DNA from: a virus
Strand: one strand, 5' to 3'
Virus record (IMG/VR): IMGVR_UViG_3300030106_007792
Location: 16,380 to 66,494 of that record
DNA: 50,115 nucleotides
In this document: one piece after another, positions 24,747 to 32,563 of the stretch
Layout of the letters: every line of letters starts with the position of its first letter
Position numbering within the stretch: position 1 is the stretch's first letter
The notes under the pieces: generated by a model
Seen by the model: only the letters and a program-made list of their open reading frames with translations
Databases searched by the model: none
What the model was told of the DNA's origin: nothing
Program-made: the position numbers and the translations under genes

Positions 24747-25150
24747 TATTTACGTAAACGATAGTAGTCATATTCTAATATACCAGTTGTAGAATACCCT
24801 TTAATTCTTTCAAAAAATTTAAGTTCCTTTGCATGTTCCTGTCCAATGACAGGTTTACCTCGCCAATCGGAACCTATTATCATTATATCGGGGTTAATTT
24901 CTTTAATTAAATCTCGTAAACCCTGGGAACTATCAAAACTACGAACTTCATCTACAAAACGTAGCGATTGAAGCATTTTTATTCTATCAGATAATTTATT
25001 ATAGGGTCTATCTTCACCCTTATCTTTCTTTACTTTGTCATCTGAATCGACACCAACGTAAAGGTAACCGAAACTTTTTGCATATTCAAATAGTTGTAAA
25101 TGACCGACATGTAAAATATCAAAACAACCATTCGTAAATATTTTTTTCAT
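24746..25150 (-). CDS. HldE C-domain-like nucleotidyltransferase (heptose-1-P adenylyltransferase type)
   Basis: 134 residues, a complete cytidylyltransferase-fold domain. The nucleotide-binding HxGH motif is in GCFDILHVGHLQL (residues 8-20), followed by GVDSDDKVKKDKG, RIKMLQSLRFVDEV, PDIMIIGSDWRGK and a closing STTGIL (equivalent of the S-T-T motif). The spacing matches the C-terminal half of HldE, which makes ADP-heptose, more closely than TagD-type enzymes. The matching kinase half is a separate gene at 30107. The substrate is inferred. The gene overlaps the DUF366 gene by 4 bp. Confidence 0.75.
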   Translation of the reverse strand: MKKIFTNGCFDILHVGHLQLFEYAKSFGYLYVGVDSDDKVKKDKGEDRPYNKLSDRIKMLQSLRFVDEVRSFDSSQGLRDLIKEINPDIMIIGSDWRGKPVIGQEHAKELKFFERIKGYSTTGILEYDYYRLRK

Positions 25151-25728
25151 ACAATAATTTTTGTCGTAGCAACGAACTGATCTCTTACTTCGGTATTGAA
25201 GTAATCAATAACAGTCTTGCTAAATGTTTTAATTTGCTTTGCTGTTAAGTTGGATGAATAAGCAAAAGGAGGTGCCTTATCTCCTGCTACAACATTAATA
25301 CCAGTATGACCTAATGCTACATTATCTTTAGAATACGTAATAGATACACTTACTTTACCAGATTCTCTTACTTGCTTATCAGTTCCAAGGAACTCATCTT
25401 GAACTAATAGATCATCACCATCAACCATAATTCCCTTATTAATAAAACCAGATAAAATATTAGCAACTCCTGTATTAAATAATCTCTGAAATGATACAGC
25501 ACCTAGAGGACACAAGCCAGGAATCTCCCAACAAAAATTAACTGCATCCTGACTATGTATAAAGTCATTTTCTAGCGAATCTTCTAGATCAATTAAAGCA
25601 TCTTCCACATACATCGGAGCCCTAAACGCTACAATATTACCTTCACCGGCAACATCCTTACGAAAAAATTTATAAGCAAATCTCTCATGAATTAACTTAC
25701 CATCATATACACCTTGTTCGATAATCAT
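25147..25728 (-). CDS. DUF366-like protein
   Basis: 193 residues. The segments LIHERFAYK, IVAFRAPMYV, ALIDLEDSLENDFIHSQDAV followed by NFCWEIPG, GDDLLV and KVSVSITYSKDNVALGHTGIN follow the pattern of the DUF366 family (DLED...S-x-x-M/A...H/N-F...E, GDDL, SVSI-x-x-x-S...H-x-G-x-N). The function of this family is not established. It has its own sigma70-like promoter and heads a short run with the nucleotidyltransferase and gp62-like genes, suggesting early or middle expression. Confidence 0.65.
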   Translation of the reverse strand: MIIEQGVYDGKLIHERFAYKFFRKDVAGEGNIVAFRAPMYVEDALIDLEDSLENDFIHSQDAVNFCWEIPGLCPLGAVSFQRLFNTGVANILSGFINKGIMVDGDDLLVQDEFLGTDKQVRESGKVSVSITYSKDNVALGHTGINVVAGDKAPPFAYSSNLTAKQIKTFSKTVIDYFNTEVRDQFVATTKIIV

Positions 25729-25735
25729 ATAACGT

Positions 25736-25763
25736 ATTATATATAATATATACTAGCTTTCAA
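25736..25763 (-). promoter_or_regulatory. Sigma70-like promoter for the DUF366 gene
   Basis: The minus strand carries TTGAAA (25763-25758), a 16-bp spacer, TATAAT (25741-25736) and 7 nt to the ATG at 25728. The expected +1 is at or next to the start codon. Confidence 0.65.
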
Positions 25764-26067
25764 CTATATTGTTATTTTTTATATAGTCTTCAATGTTTAT
25801 GCACTTATCATCAATCCATAAATCATACGATGGTTTATGCATCATGAGCTTATTATACTTTACACCCCATTCATTAAGCTGGTTAGCAGTTACATATGTC
25901 CAGTCTTTTCCGGAATTACCACCTCTAGCTGTATAGTATGTAATATGAGATCCATTATCATATAGATTATTAAAATGCTCAATTAAAGATTTACACGGAG
26001 TTGAATTTAAGTAGTCTGATGACTTTGTCTCACAAATTGTGTTATCTATATCAATTAGTAGTTTCAT
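25753..26067 (-). CDS. Small HAD-like phosphatase
   Basis: 104 residues. The N-terminal LLIDIDNTICETK has the HAD motif I D-x-D-x-T. TYYTARGG supplies the motif II Thr with the typical YTARG context, and YDLWIDDKCINIEDYI has the motif IV acidic pair. There is no room for a cap domain, so it belongs to the small capless HAD proteins often found in capsule and LPS clusters. It could dephosphorylate a sugar phosphate intermediate. It overlaps the cupin gene by 17 bp. Confidence 0.75.
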   Translation of the reverse strand: MKLLIDIDNTICETKSSDYLNSTPCKSLIEHFNNLYDNGSHITYYTARGGNSGKDWTYVTANQLNEWGVKYNKLMMHKPSYDLWIDDKCINIEDYIKNNNIVES

Positions 26068-26434
26068 TTTTTTGACTATCCCCAGGCTCTACTCTGTAAC
26101 TATCATGTTCAAAGTGTTGTGTACTTACTTCTATAATTTCAGAATCTTCTAATGCTTTTAGTTTATGTGGAATATTAGGCTTAATATCAACAACCATTCC
26201 TTCATTAATAGTTTTTGTAACACGATTCGCGTTTGTTAAATTATAGTATGACAGCTCCAATCTACCTTTAGCTACATACCACGTTTCTTCTTTTTCAATA
26301 TGGTAGTGCATTGAAAAAGAGCTATTTTTTTTAAATGATAAAATCTTTAGACAATATTTTTCTTTATTTACTATCCACCTTTCGTTGCCCCATCCCTTAG
26401 GGTGGTCTTTATACTGTATAATTTCAGGCCTCAT
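26051..26434 (-). CDS. Cupin, mannose-6-phosphate-isomerase-like
   Basis: 127 residues, a single cupin barrel: WGNERWIVNKEKYCLKILSF, then SFSMHYHIEKEETWYVAKGR (metal ligands H-x-H and E) and a second motif NIPHKL near residue 92. The pattern resembles the C-terminal cupin of type II phosphomannose isomerase / GDP-mannose pyrophosphorylase. An isomerase or epimerase on a phosphorylated sugar is plausible; the substrate is not evident. It overlaps both neighbours, the HAD phosphatase and the flavodoxin. Confidence 0.7.
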   Translation of the reverse strand: MRPEIIQYKDHPKGWGNERWIVNKEKYCLKILSFKKNSSFSMHYHIEKEETWYVAKGRLELSYYNLTNANRVTKTINEGMVVDIKPNIPHKLKALEDSEIIEVSTQHFEHDSYRVEPGDSQKNETTN

Positions 26435-26873
26435 TTATTTTTTCAACTAAACTCTCTACCCAATTATCTGCATCTTCTTCGTAATCAATATCACAATCGA
26501 CTCTTTCTAATAATGGTGTACCACCATGTCTTATAAGTTCTCTTTCTAGCTCTTTTCCACAACCACAAAAAATATCATATGAACTATCTCCTAGGCCAAG
26601 AACAGCAATAGATTTATCTATACCTAGTGGCTCAGAATTTCGTAAACTTTCAAAAAAAGGTACAGCTTCATCTGGTGGTTCACCCTCACCCCATGTACTA
26701 GTTATTCCTACAATACAATCTGCTTCTTGATGTAAAAAATTAATTTCCTCATTATCATCTAAGCAGAACTCATTAACAGTATGACCAGCATCCTCTAGTG
26801 CACTCTTAGCGTTGTCTGCTACAAACTCAGCGTTACCTGTCATACTTGCATATATAAGTGTTATTTTTTTCAT
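26424..26873 (-). CDS. Flavodoxin (MioC-like)
   Basis: 149 residues with a classical FMN phosphate loop, ASMTGNAE (residues 9-16), a TSTWGEGEPPD loop near residue 58-68 and GLGDSSYDIFCGCGKE near 92-107, which is the flavodoxin GLGD-x-x-Y signature. It is a soluble electron carrier. Three radical SAM enzymes in this window (27971, 34889, 40129) need a low-potential reductant, and flavodoxin is the known reductant for QueE in bacteria, so it may serve them. A TATAAT-like string lies 6 nt upstream of the ATG without a clear -35. Confidence 0.85.
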   Translation of the reverse strand: MKKITLIYASMTGNAEFVADNAKSALEDAGHTVNEFCLDDNEEINFLHQEADCIVGITSTWGEGEPPDEAVPFFESLRNSEPLGIDKSIAVLGLGDSSYDIFCGCGKELERELIRHGGTPLLERVDCDIDYEEDADNWVESLVEKINEA

Positions 26874-26912
26874 AAATTTATTATATAATATTATACTGAG
26901 AATAATATAAAC

Positions 26913-27437
26913 TCAACTATCATATTTTATAACACTCCTAACATCAGTTGAACCGTGTAAAAAAGCTAAGTCAATAAAAACTAATTTACCTAACACCTCA
27001 TAACCGGCTTGTTTGCATAACTCTTCTGCAGCATCCATGGTTCCACCTGTAGCATAAACATCATCAACTATAATAACTTTACCTTTACCAGGTTGCATTT
27101 GAATCGTATCATTACCGTATTCAAGATCATAAGTTTTTGATTCTACCGGTGGAGGAAGTTTATCTTTTTTTCTAATAAGCTTCAACCCTTTATTAGAATA
27201 TTGCGATAATGCCGAGGCAAAAATAAATCCCCTCGAATCAATACCTACCCAATAATCCATATATGTTTCAAATTTAACAAACATTTCAAATATTGCTTGT
27301 CTAAAAGCCTTGGGATCGGCTAATAATGGCTGTATATCTTTAAATGTAACACCTGGGATCGGAAAATTTGGTATATCAGTTACATATGGAGTAAAATCTG
27401 TTATAACAGAAGAATCAAATTTAGAAAAATCAGCCAT
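26913..27437 (-). CDS. apt: Adenine phosphoribosyltransferase-like enzyme
   Basis: 174 residues, normal for Apt. It shows DIPNFPIPGVTFKDIQPLLA at the N-terminus, GIDSRGFIFA near residue 63, KLPPPV, and the PRPP-binding loop VIIVDDVYATGGTM (~128-141). It salvages adenine to AMP using PRPP. A related phosphoribosyl transfer on another base cannot be excluded given the 7-deazaguanine genes at 40-44 kb. It has its own sigma70-like promoter. Confidence 0.85.
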   Translation of the reverse strand: MADFSKFDSSVITDFTPYVTDIPNFPIPGVTFKDIQPLLADPKAFRQAIFEMFVKFETYMDYWVGIDSRGFIFASALSQYSNKGLKLIRKKDKLPPPVESKTYDLEYGNDTIQMQPGKGKVIIVDDVYATGGTMDAAEELCKQAGYEVLGKLVFIDLAFLHGSTDVRSVIKYDS

Positions 27438-27442
27438 AATAT

Positions 27443-27470
27443 ATAATAATATCTAAATATTAAATTGCAA
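27443..27470 (-). promoter_or_regulatory. Sigma70-like promoter for apt
   Basis: The minus strand reads TTGCAA (27470-27465), a 16-bp spacer, TATTAT (27448-27443) and 5 nt to the ATG at 27437. Confidence 0.5.
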
Positions 27471-27974
27471 TAATTCTTGTACAAACTTAGCTGGTATTTG
27501 AGTGCCATGCAAACGAAATTCTTTATTGTTAGTATCTTCGAAAGCTATTCGTAAAATTTCATCTGCAGCTTCATGAAGCGACATCAACTCTATAACACCG
27601 TAAGGTTCACATTTATTTTCTTTTAAATCTTGACATACACCCTTTCCTAATAAAACAGGAAGCTTAATTACTTTACCTTGTTTGTGATTTGCTAATAAAT
27701 ATCCCCCTGCTTTTTGCTTATAAAAATTGTAAAAATTATTTTGCTCTGAATAAGTAGACGTAAAAATTATTTTATGCTCTTTGTTTGTATCTACAAATTT
27801 TTTAAACTGTTTATAGCAATTTTTCTGAGCTTTTTTATCATTTTTATCTCTCATATCCCAGGTATGGTATATGAAAACGACTTTTGGTGATAATCTAAAC
27901 CCTGGGCTAATATATCTAATTTTATATTCTAACTCTTTACCAAGTTGCCCATTACCATTTTGTAATACAATCAT
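27453..27974 (-). CDS. Short SDR-like (degenerate sugar-epimerase-like) protein
   Basis: 173 residues. The N-terminal VLQNGNGQLGKEL resembles the GxxGxxG nucleotide-binding turn of RmlD/epimerase-type SDR proteins, and IIFTSTYSEQ...YKQKAGGYLL resembles the catalytic S...Y-x-x-x-K region. It is about half the usual ~300 residues and lacks much of the substrate domain. It may be a trimmed reductase or a non-catalytic relative. Its ATG overlaps the radical SAM gene stop by 4 bp. Confidence 0.45.
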   Translation of the reverse strand: MIVLQNGNGQLGKELEYKIRYISPGFRLSPKVVFIYHTWDMRDKNDKKAQKNCYKQFKKFVDTNKEHKIIFTSTYSEQNNFYNFYKQKAGGYLLANHKQGKVIKLPVLLGKGVCQDLKENKCEPYGVIELMSLHEAADEILRIAFEDTNNKEFRLHGTQIPAKFVQELLQFNI

Positions 27975-29194
27975 ATAAATTCACTATGAATTATATTCTC
28001 TTTAATTTCTTCTTGTAGCTCGAGTAGTTCTTTTTTGACTGCATCTCTTGCCTCACCTTCAACACTATTATAAGCTTCATGTATATCCCATACAGCTTTA
28101 TTACTCTCATGAGGCTTACATAGTTGTGTACAATTTTTAAAGCATTCAACGTTATCTATTTGATGCATTATACGTTGTCTCTCTTGTACATCGTCCCAGA
28201 CCTCTTTAAAGGATTTTTCATGTAAAGATCCATAGCTATATTGCTTATATCCACGGTGATTAGTACACACGTAAACATTTCCATCAGCTCCTACACAGGG
28301 CTGCACTTGAGATCCCATACATTTTTTATACCTACGACCGAATAAAGACCTATCTTCTATTAAGTCGCTTAATTTATACCCATTAATTTGAAATTTATGC
28401 CCAAGAATTTCTTTAGCGGCATCTAGCTGAGGCTCTACATTTTTATTCCAAAAATCTAAATCTCTTTGTACACCGTCTTCTCTCTCTCGATTTACAATTT
28501 CAGGTTTATATTGACAATAATCTACATCTACATCTGCAAAGAATTTTGCAAAGTCTACAACCTCATGACACGTGTCAGGTGTGATAACAAAACCAACACC
28601 AATGCCAATTTTTTTACCCTTATCCTTGTTAACTTTAATCAACTTATTTAAGTTGCTCACCATCTTATCCCAACCTTGATTACCTTTAGCACGTCTAATA
28701 TTGTTATAAGTTTCCGGTGTACCGGCATCAATAGAGAATCTTACCCATGTCATGTTATCAACCATTGTTTCAAACAGATCCCATCTATCAAGCAATGTAC
28801 CATTAGTAAAAATACCCATTTTAATATCTGAATTTTCACCAATGTATGCAATTGCTTCTTTTAAGTGTTTATTAATTGTTGGTTCGCCACCTCCTGTCCA
28901 GTTAATGGCCCTCACACCCATATCAACAAAATCTTTACATGCTCCTAACAATATATCTCTAGGCATAACTGTCTTATCATATGTTTCAAGATTTTTCGAT
29001 TCAGGTAAATGTATATAGGAAGATATACAAAAGTAACATCCATGATTACATGTATTACTCGGATCTATCTCTACTAGAACTGGGGCCGGGTTTTTATCAT
29101 CTAAATAATCTATTACCCTATCTGCATTTGCATAAATTTTAGCTGCAGGGTTAAATATTTTACCTGATGTTAGTATTTCTTCTTTATTAAGCAT
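27971..29194 (-). CDS. Radical SAM enzyme with SPASM-type C-terminus
   Basis: 407 residues. The radical SAM cluster motif is C49-x3-C53-x2-C56 in CNHGCYFC, followed by WTGGGEPTIN (SAM-binding GGEP) near residue 98. The C-terminal region has CMGSQVQPCVGADGNVYVCT and CFKNCTQLCKPHES, the cysteine-rich SPASM/twitch pattern that binds auxiliary Fe-S clusters. Such enzymes modify peptides, proteins or sugars (for example dehydrogenation). Within a sugar operon the substrate may be a nucleotide sugar or glycan; this is inferred. The start overlaps the exostosin-like gene by 8 bp. Confidence 0.85.
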   Translation of the reverse strand: MLNKEEILTSGKIFNPAAKIYANADRVIDYLDDKNPAPVLVEIDPSNTCNHGCYFCISSYIHLPESKNLETYDKTVMPRDILLGACKDFVDMGVRAINWTGGGEPTINKHLKEAIAYIGENSDIKMGIFTNGTLLDRWDLFETMVDNMTWVRFSIDAGTPETYNNIRRAKGNQGWDKMVSNLNKLIKVNKDKGKKIGIGVGFVITPDTCHEVVDFAKFFADVDVDYCQYKPEIVNREREDGVQRDLDFWNKNVEPQLDAAKEILGHKFQINGYKLSDLIEDRSLFGRRYKKCMGSQVQPCVGADGNVYVCTNHRGYKQYSYGSLHEKSFKEVWDDVQERQRIMHQIDNVECFKNCTQLCKPHESNKAVWDIHEAYNSVEGEARDAVKKELLELQEEIKENIIHSEFI

Positions 29195-30110
29195 TTTTGT
29201 TTAACCAGTTTATAAAGAACAACGTCGGGTCTTTAAAGTATTCTTTTAATACGTCATTAAAGTACTTTTTTGCTAAGTCTCCACGTTGTTTTAATTCATC
29301 TATACTTGTATTATATATTGTAGTTAATTCATTTGCCATATCTTTTGGTGACATATCACCAATTACTTTAAACATAAATGACGTGTCATATTGATCTTCA
29401 CCTACTTGATAAAAATCTTCATTTGAAACAATTACTGGTACTCTACCATACGCGCATGTTTCCCATACACGTGTAGATGCTATACCTGCTCCACGTGGAC
29501 AAAGAGATAAGGGATGTTTTAGCATAAGCTCTTCAAAAATTAAATGAGGTTCAGATCGGGATGGAGCAGGTCCAAACCACCCAGCTGTCATATAAGCTTC
29601 GCGACGTACACGGTTTTCATTTAATGTTGGTTCTTTCAATGCTTCAAACAATACTTGTCTTGTAGGGTGATTAATACATCCCCTAAAACCAAAACCGGAT
29701 TTTTTTGGAAAATCAAAAACACGTTCATCTTTTAAACAGTCCATCATTAAAGAGGAAAAACAAGGTCTTGTAAAAAGTTTATAATAATCAAACCTCTTTA
29801 AAGGCCCCATAGTCGTTAAGATACACTTACGAAGCCACTCTGGTATCTCCCAACCTCCTTCACCTTCCATATCTACAATATGTTTATGTTCATTACCTTT
29901 AAAAAATTCAAACTCACTACCATCAGATTCGTATAATTTTATATTACTATCTTCACGAATTTGACCAATATGAAAATAATCTGCTTCATTAGGATTATTA
30001 ACAATTGTACAATGTTGTGTCAGACCATCTATACCTAACGGTATACAATTACGATATGGACCGTCATCAATATTATGAGGTGACGCTTGAGGATATCTAT
30101 ATAATTTCAT
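29187..30110 (-). CDS. Exostosin-like (GT47-type) glycosyltransferase
   Basis: 307 residues. The acceptor end is variable; the diagnostic part is SLCPRGAGIASTRVWETCAY followed by GRVPVIVSNEDFY at about residues 205-238, the donor-binding signature of exostosin-domain glycosyltransferases (CPRG...S-x-R-x-x-E-x-x-x-x-G-x-x-PVI). It has no membrane segment and acts in the cytoplasm. Donor and acceptor are unknown. The gene overlaps the kinase gene by 4 bp and the radical SAM gene by 8 bp. Confidence 0.75.
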   Translation of the reverse strand: MKLYRYPQASPHNIDDGPYRNCIPLGIDGLTQHCTIVNNPNEADYFHIGQIREDSNIKLYESDGSEFEFFKGNEHKHIVDMEGEGGWEIPEWLRKCILTTMGPLKRFDYYKLFTRPCFSSLMMDCLKDERVFDFPKKSGFGFRGCINHPTRQVLFEALKEPTLNENRVRREAYMTAGWFGPAPSRSEPHLIFEELMLKHPLSLCPRGAGIASTRVWETCAYGRVPVIVSNEDFYQVGEDQYDTSFMFKVIGDMSPKDMANELTTIYNTSIDELKQRGDLAKKYFNDVLKEYFKDPTLFFINWLNKNA

Positions 30111-30859
30111 AAAGCGAAATATTTGCTAATTACAGTTACACCTTGCTTCTGCACTACATCAGTAGCGCATTCATTTGCAAAATTTATACTCTCTTCAATA
30201 TTGTTAGTTCTTAAATATTTACATACTAAACCAGCTAAAAAAGTATCACCAGCACCAGAAAGATCTTTTATTTCTACATCTTTAACATCATATTGTATAC
30301 CTCTATATATAGCTCCTCCTGAACCTAGTGTCGTTATAATATTCTTTTTATTTGTAAAACTTTTTTCTGATTCTTTAAATTCCTTTCTATTAATTTTAAT
30401 AAATTTAATATTTTTTGCCCAGTCGCCTATAATTTTTTTTGTATCTAAAAATGTAATAGGGTGATTGTAAGAAATAAATTCTATTTCTTCCTCTGTAATA
30501 AAACCTTTATCATAATCTGAAATCACCACAGCAGAATAATCTTCTAAATTAATTTGCGCGCTATAATCCTTATATGCTGTATTTAATTCTGCTTTTGTAT
30601 CTATACGAATAAACATATGATTGGTTTTATGATCTACATATCTTGTTTTAACTATATTTTTATAATTTAAATTTGTGTAAAACTCTGCTTCACATTTTAA
30701 AGCTAATAAATTATTATGCACATTACCTGCCATTCCTCTATTTTCTTCAACATGTAATATGTCTAATAAGGGCACCGGTGCCTCTGGGCAAAGACGTTCA
30801 CATTTACAATATACAAATTTATCTATACAAGAATCGCCAAGTAATAATATAGGTTTCAT
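30107..30859 (-). CDS. PfkB-family kinase, HldE N-domain-like (heptose-7-P kinase type)
   Basis: 250 residues, shorter than the ~320 of the HldE kinase domain. LLLGDSCIDKFVY...R-x-CPEAPVPLLDI (residues 5-33) matches the HldE opening (GD...D-x-Y...R-x-SPEAPVPV). RGMAGNVHNNLLAL matches PGGAANVA-x-N-x-x-x-L, and the catalytic DLSGAGDTFLAGL is at 199-211. It would phosphorylate a heptose or related sugar. The partner adenylyltransferase half is encoded 5 kb away at 24746. The substrate assignment is by family resemblance only. Confidence 0.8.
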   Translation of the reverse strand: MKPILLLGDSCIDKFVYCKCERLCPEAPVPLLDILHVEENRGMAGNVHNNLLALKCEAEFYTNLNYKNIVKTRYVDHKTNHMFIRIDTKAELNTAYKDYSAQINLEDYSAVVISDYDKGFITEEEIEFISYNHPITFLDTKKIIGDWAKNIKFIKINRKEFKESEKSFTNKKNIITTLGSGGAIYRGIQYDVKDVEIKDLSGAGDTFLAGLVCKYLRTNNIEESINFANECATDVVQKQGVTVISKYFAL

Positions 30860-30860
30860 A

Positions 30861-31622
30861 TTAATCTGTTTCTAAGTTATATATAGTTTTAATATTTTCT
30901 TTATTCGAATTTCCTAAAGGACCAGATGTAATAATCTGTTTAAGTATATTAATATCTTTAGTTCTTTGTTCTAAACTACCTCTCCATAAATCAATACTAT
31001 CATCATGCGGGGCATCTGAACCTGTTTTATAGGTTTGATCATATTCTGCTTTTCCAGATCCCCAATGACAATGCTCAAAATATACCGGTGTGTAACATAA
31101 TCGGCCTAACTTTCTATATATGTAAGTTAACCAGTTATCTGAATAATTATAACCCATTCCTACCGGGTGCACATAACCAACTTGCTCAATTGCTCTTCTA
31201 CTTAAAAACCCATGAGTGGCTAGAGTACCGTTAGGTTGCATACCATCTGGTCCAAATACCAAACATACCTTATCTGAATAACGATTAAATTCTTCAGCTA
31301 TTAAAATATCCCAATTTTTAGTTTTAAAGTGTACATCATCTGCTGAGTACATTATAATATCACCTCTACATTTACTAAAAGCACGGTTATACATATCAGC
31401 TAATTTTGGCTTATCCTTATTAACAATAGCTGTTCCGGGTATTTTATCTAAGTGTGTATTAATATTTCCAGATTTTATAAAGTCGATAGTATCATTATCA
31501 TCACTATCAACATAAAATATAACTTCAACCTGTTTTGGCTGTAATGTATTATCATTTAAAGTCTTTAAAACCTTCTTAAGATTTTCAACTCTATTCTTAG
31601 TAGGTATAATTATTGATATCAT
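30861..31622 (-). CDS. GT2-family glycosyltransferase
   Basis: 253 residues. SIIIPTKNRVENLKKVLKTL at the N-terminus is the GT-A nucleotide-sugar fold entry, FYVDSDDND supplies an acidic cluster, and IMYSADDVHF near residue 92-101 is the D-x-D-like metal site. A WGSGKAEYDQTYK segment follows in the acceptor half. It is cytoplasmic with no membrane helix. The donor sugar is unknown. It sits between the kinase (2 bp gap) and another glycosyltransferase-like gene (4 bp overlap). Confidence 0.8.
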   Translation of the reverse strand: MISIIIPTKNRVENLKKVLKTLNDNTLQPKQVEVIFYVDSDDNDTIDFIKSGNINTHLDKIPGTAIVNKDKPKLADMYNRAFSKCRGDIIMYSADDVHFKTKNWDILIAEEFNRYSDKVCLVFGPDGMQPNGTLATHGFLSRRAIEQVGYVHPVGMGYNYSDNWLTYIYRKLGRLCYTPVYFEHCHWGSGKAEYDQTYKTGSDAPHDDSIDLWRGSLEQRTKDINILKQIITSGPLGNSNKENIKTIYNLETD

Positions 31623-32563
31623 TTTGCTGGTATAAATGAATGTAAAATGTGGTTATAATCTAACTGATCCTTCGAAAGAAAGAGTTTTTCTTTAATATAA
31701 TCTTTCAAAGTATTGTTCTTAACATGTCCTTCTGATGTATATAAGTCTGCATTATGTATTAAAACTTCTCCTAACTCTTCATAACCCAACCCAACTTCAT
31801 AAGCTTTAGGATCTTTTACTATTTTTTCCATATCAGCACAACCATATAAATTATTCCATGGTACTTGACGAGGTCCTACATGATCATAACTGAGAGTAGC
31901 TCCATCTTTTTCTTTAATATGAGTAAGAATTATATCTTTAATAATTACCCATTGCTTTTGTATACTAGCATTTAAAAAAGAAAATACTGACTCTGTACAA
32001 TATGCGTTAAATATATCTGGTATAAGTTTTCCAAAAGTTTTTAATAAATCATTTGAAAAATATGAAACGTGTAAATTACAGCATTTACCTACAGGCATTA
32101 TAAAATCTTCTTCTTTAATATAAGGGTTATTAACATGATCTCTTTTAAACCAATGATGACCGTGGTCTGTATCAGTTTGAAAACTAATCATACTAAACTT
32201 TTTAGTTTCAACTCTTTCATCTATTTCATTTAGTAGATTAAAATTATCCTCTGTATTTACCCCTGAGTCAATATACACATAACCGGTAAATTCGTTAAAT
32301 CTTTCAACACATTTTAAAACAGTCAAATTAAAAGTTATATTAACAGAAAGAAAATTTTCTGTATAGCAAAATGTTACTTTATTTTTAAATTCGTTATAAA
32401 GCTGATCTTTTGTTTGCTGTGAAACTCTACAACCACTTACTGCTACATGAAATTTTTTATGATTAAGTTTAAGTAAATTATTAATACACTTACTATACCA
32501 CTCAAAATTTCTCTTACCGATTTCACATATGTTATATATAATAAGATATTTGTTATTAGACAT
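31619..32563 (-). CDS. Probable glycosyltransferase (GT-A-like), substrate unknown
   Basis: 314 residues. It begins NNKYLIIYNICEIGKRNFEW, a fold-entry strand and helix, has an acidic YVYIDSGVNTED near residue 140-151 in the position of a GT-A D-x-D, and HHWFK and KCCNLHVSYFS segments later. No classical signature is complete, so the class is inferred from layout and company: glycosyltransferase genes on one side and a sugar dehydratase on the other. It overlaps the PLP gene by 8 bp. Confidence 0.5.
   Translation of the reverse strand: MSNNKYLIIYNICEIGKRNFEWYSKCINNLLKLNHKKFHVAVSGCRVSQQTKDQLYNEFKNKVTFCYTENFLSVNITFNLTVLKCVERFNEFTGYVYIDSGVNTEDNFNLLNEIDERVETKKFSMISFQTDTDHGHHWFKRDHVNNPYIKEEDFIMPVGKCCNLHVSYFSNDLLKTFGKLIPDIFNAYCTESVFSFLNASIQKQWVIIKDIILTHIKEKDGATLSYDHVGPRQVPWNNLYGCADMEKIVKDPKAYEVGLGYEELGEVLIHNADLYTSEGHVKNNTLKDYIKEKLFLSKDQLDYNHILHSFIPAK

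Noticed and set aside
26874-26912. Promoter for the flavodoxin gene
   Set aside because: Several TATAAT-like strings occur, but no TTG-type -35 at suitable spacing could be chosen with confidence.
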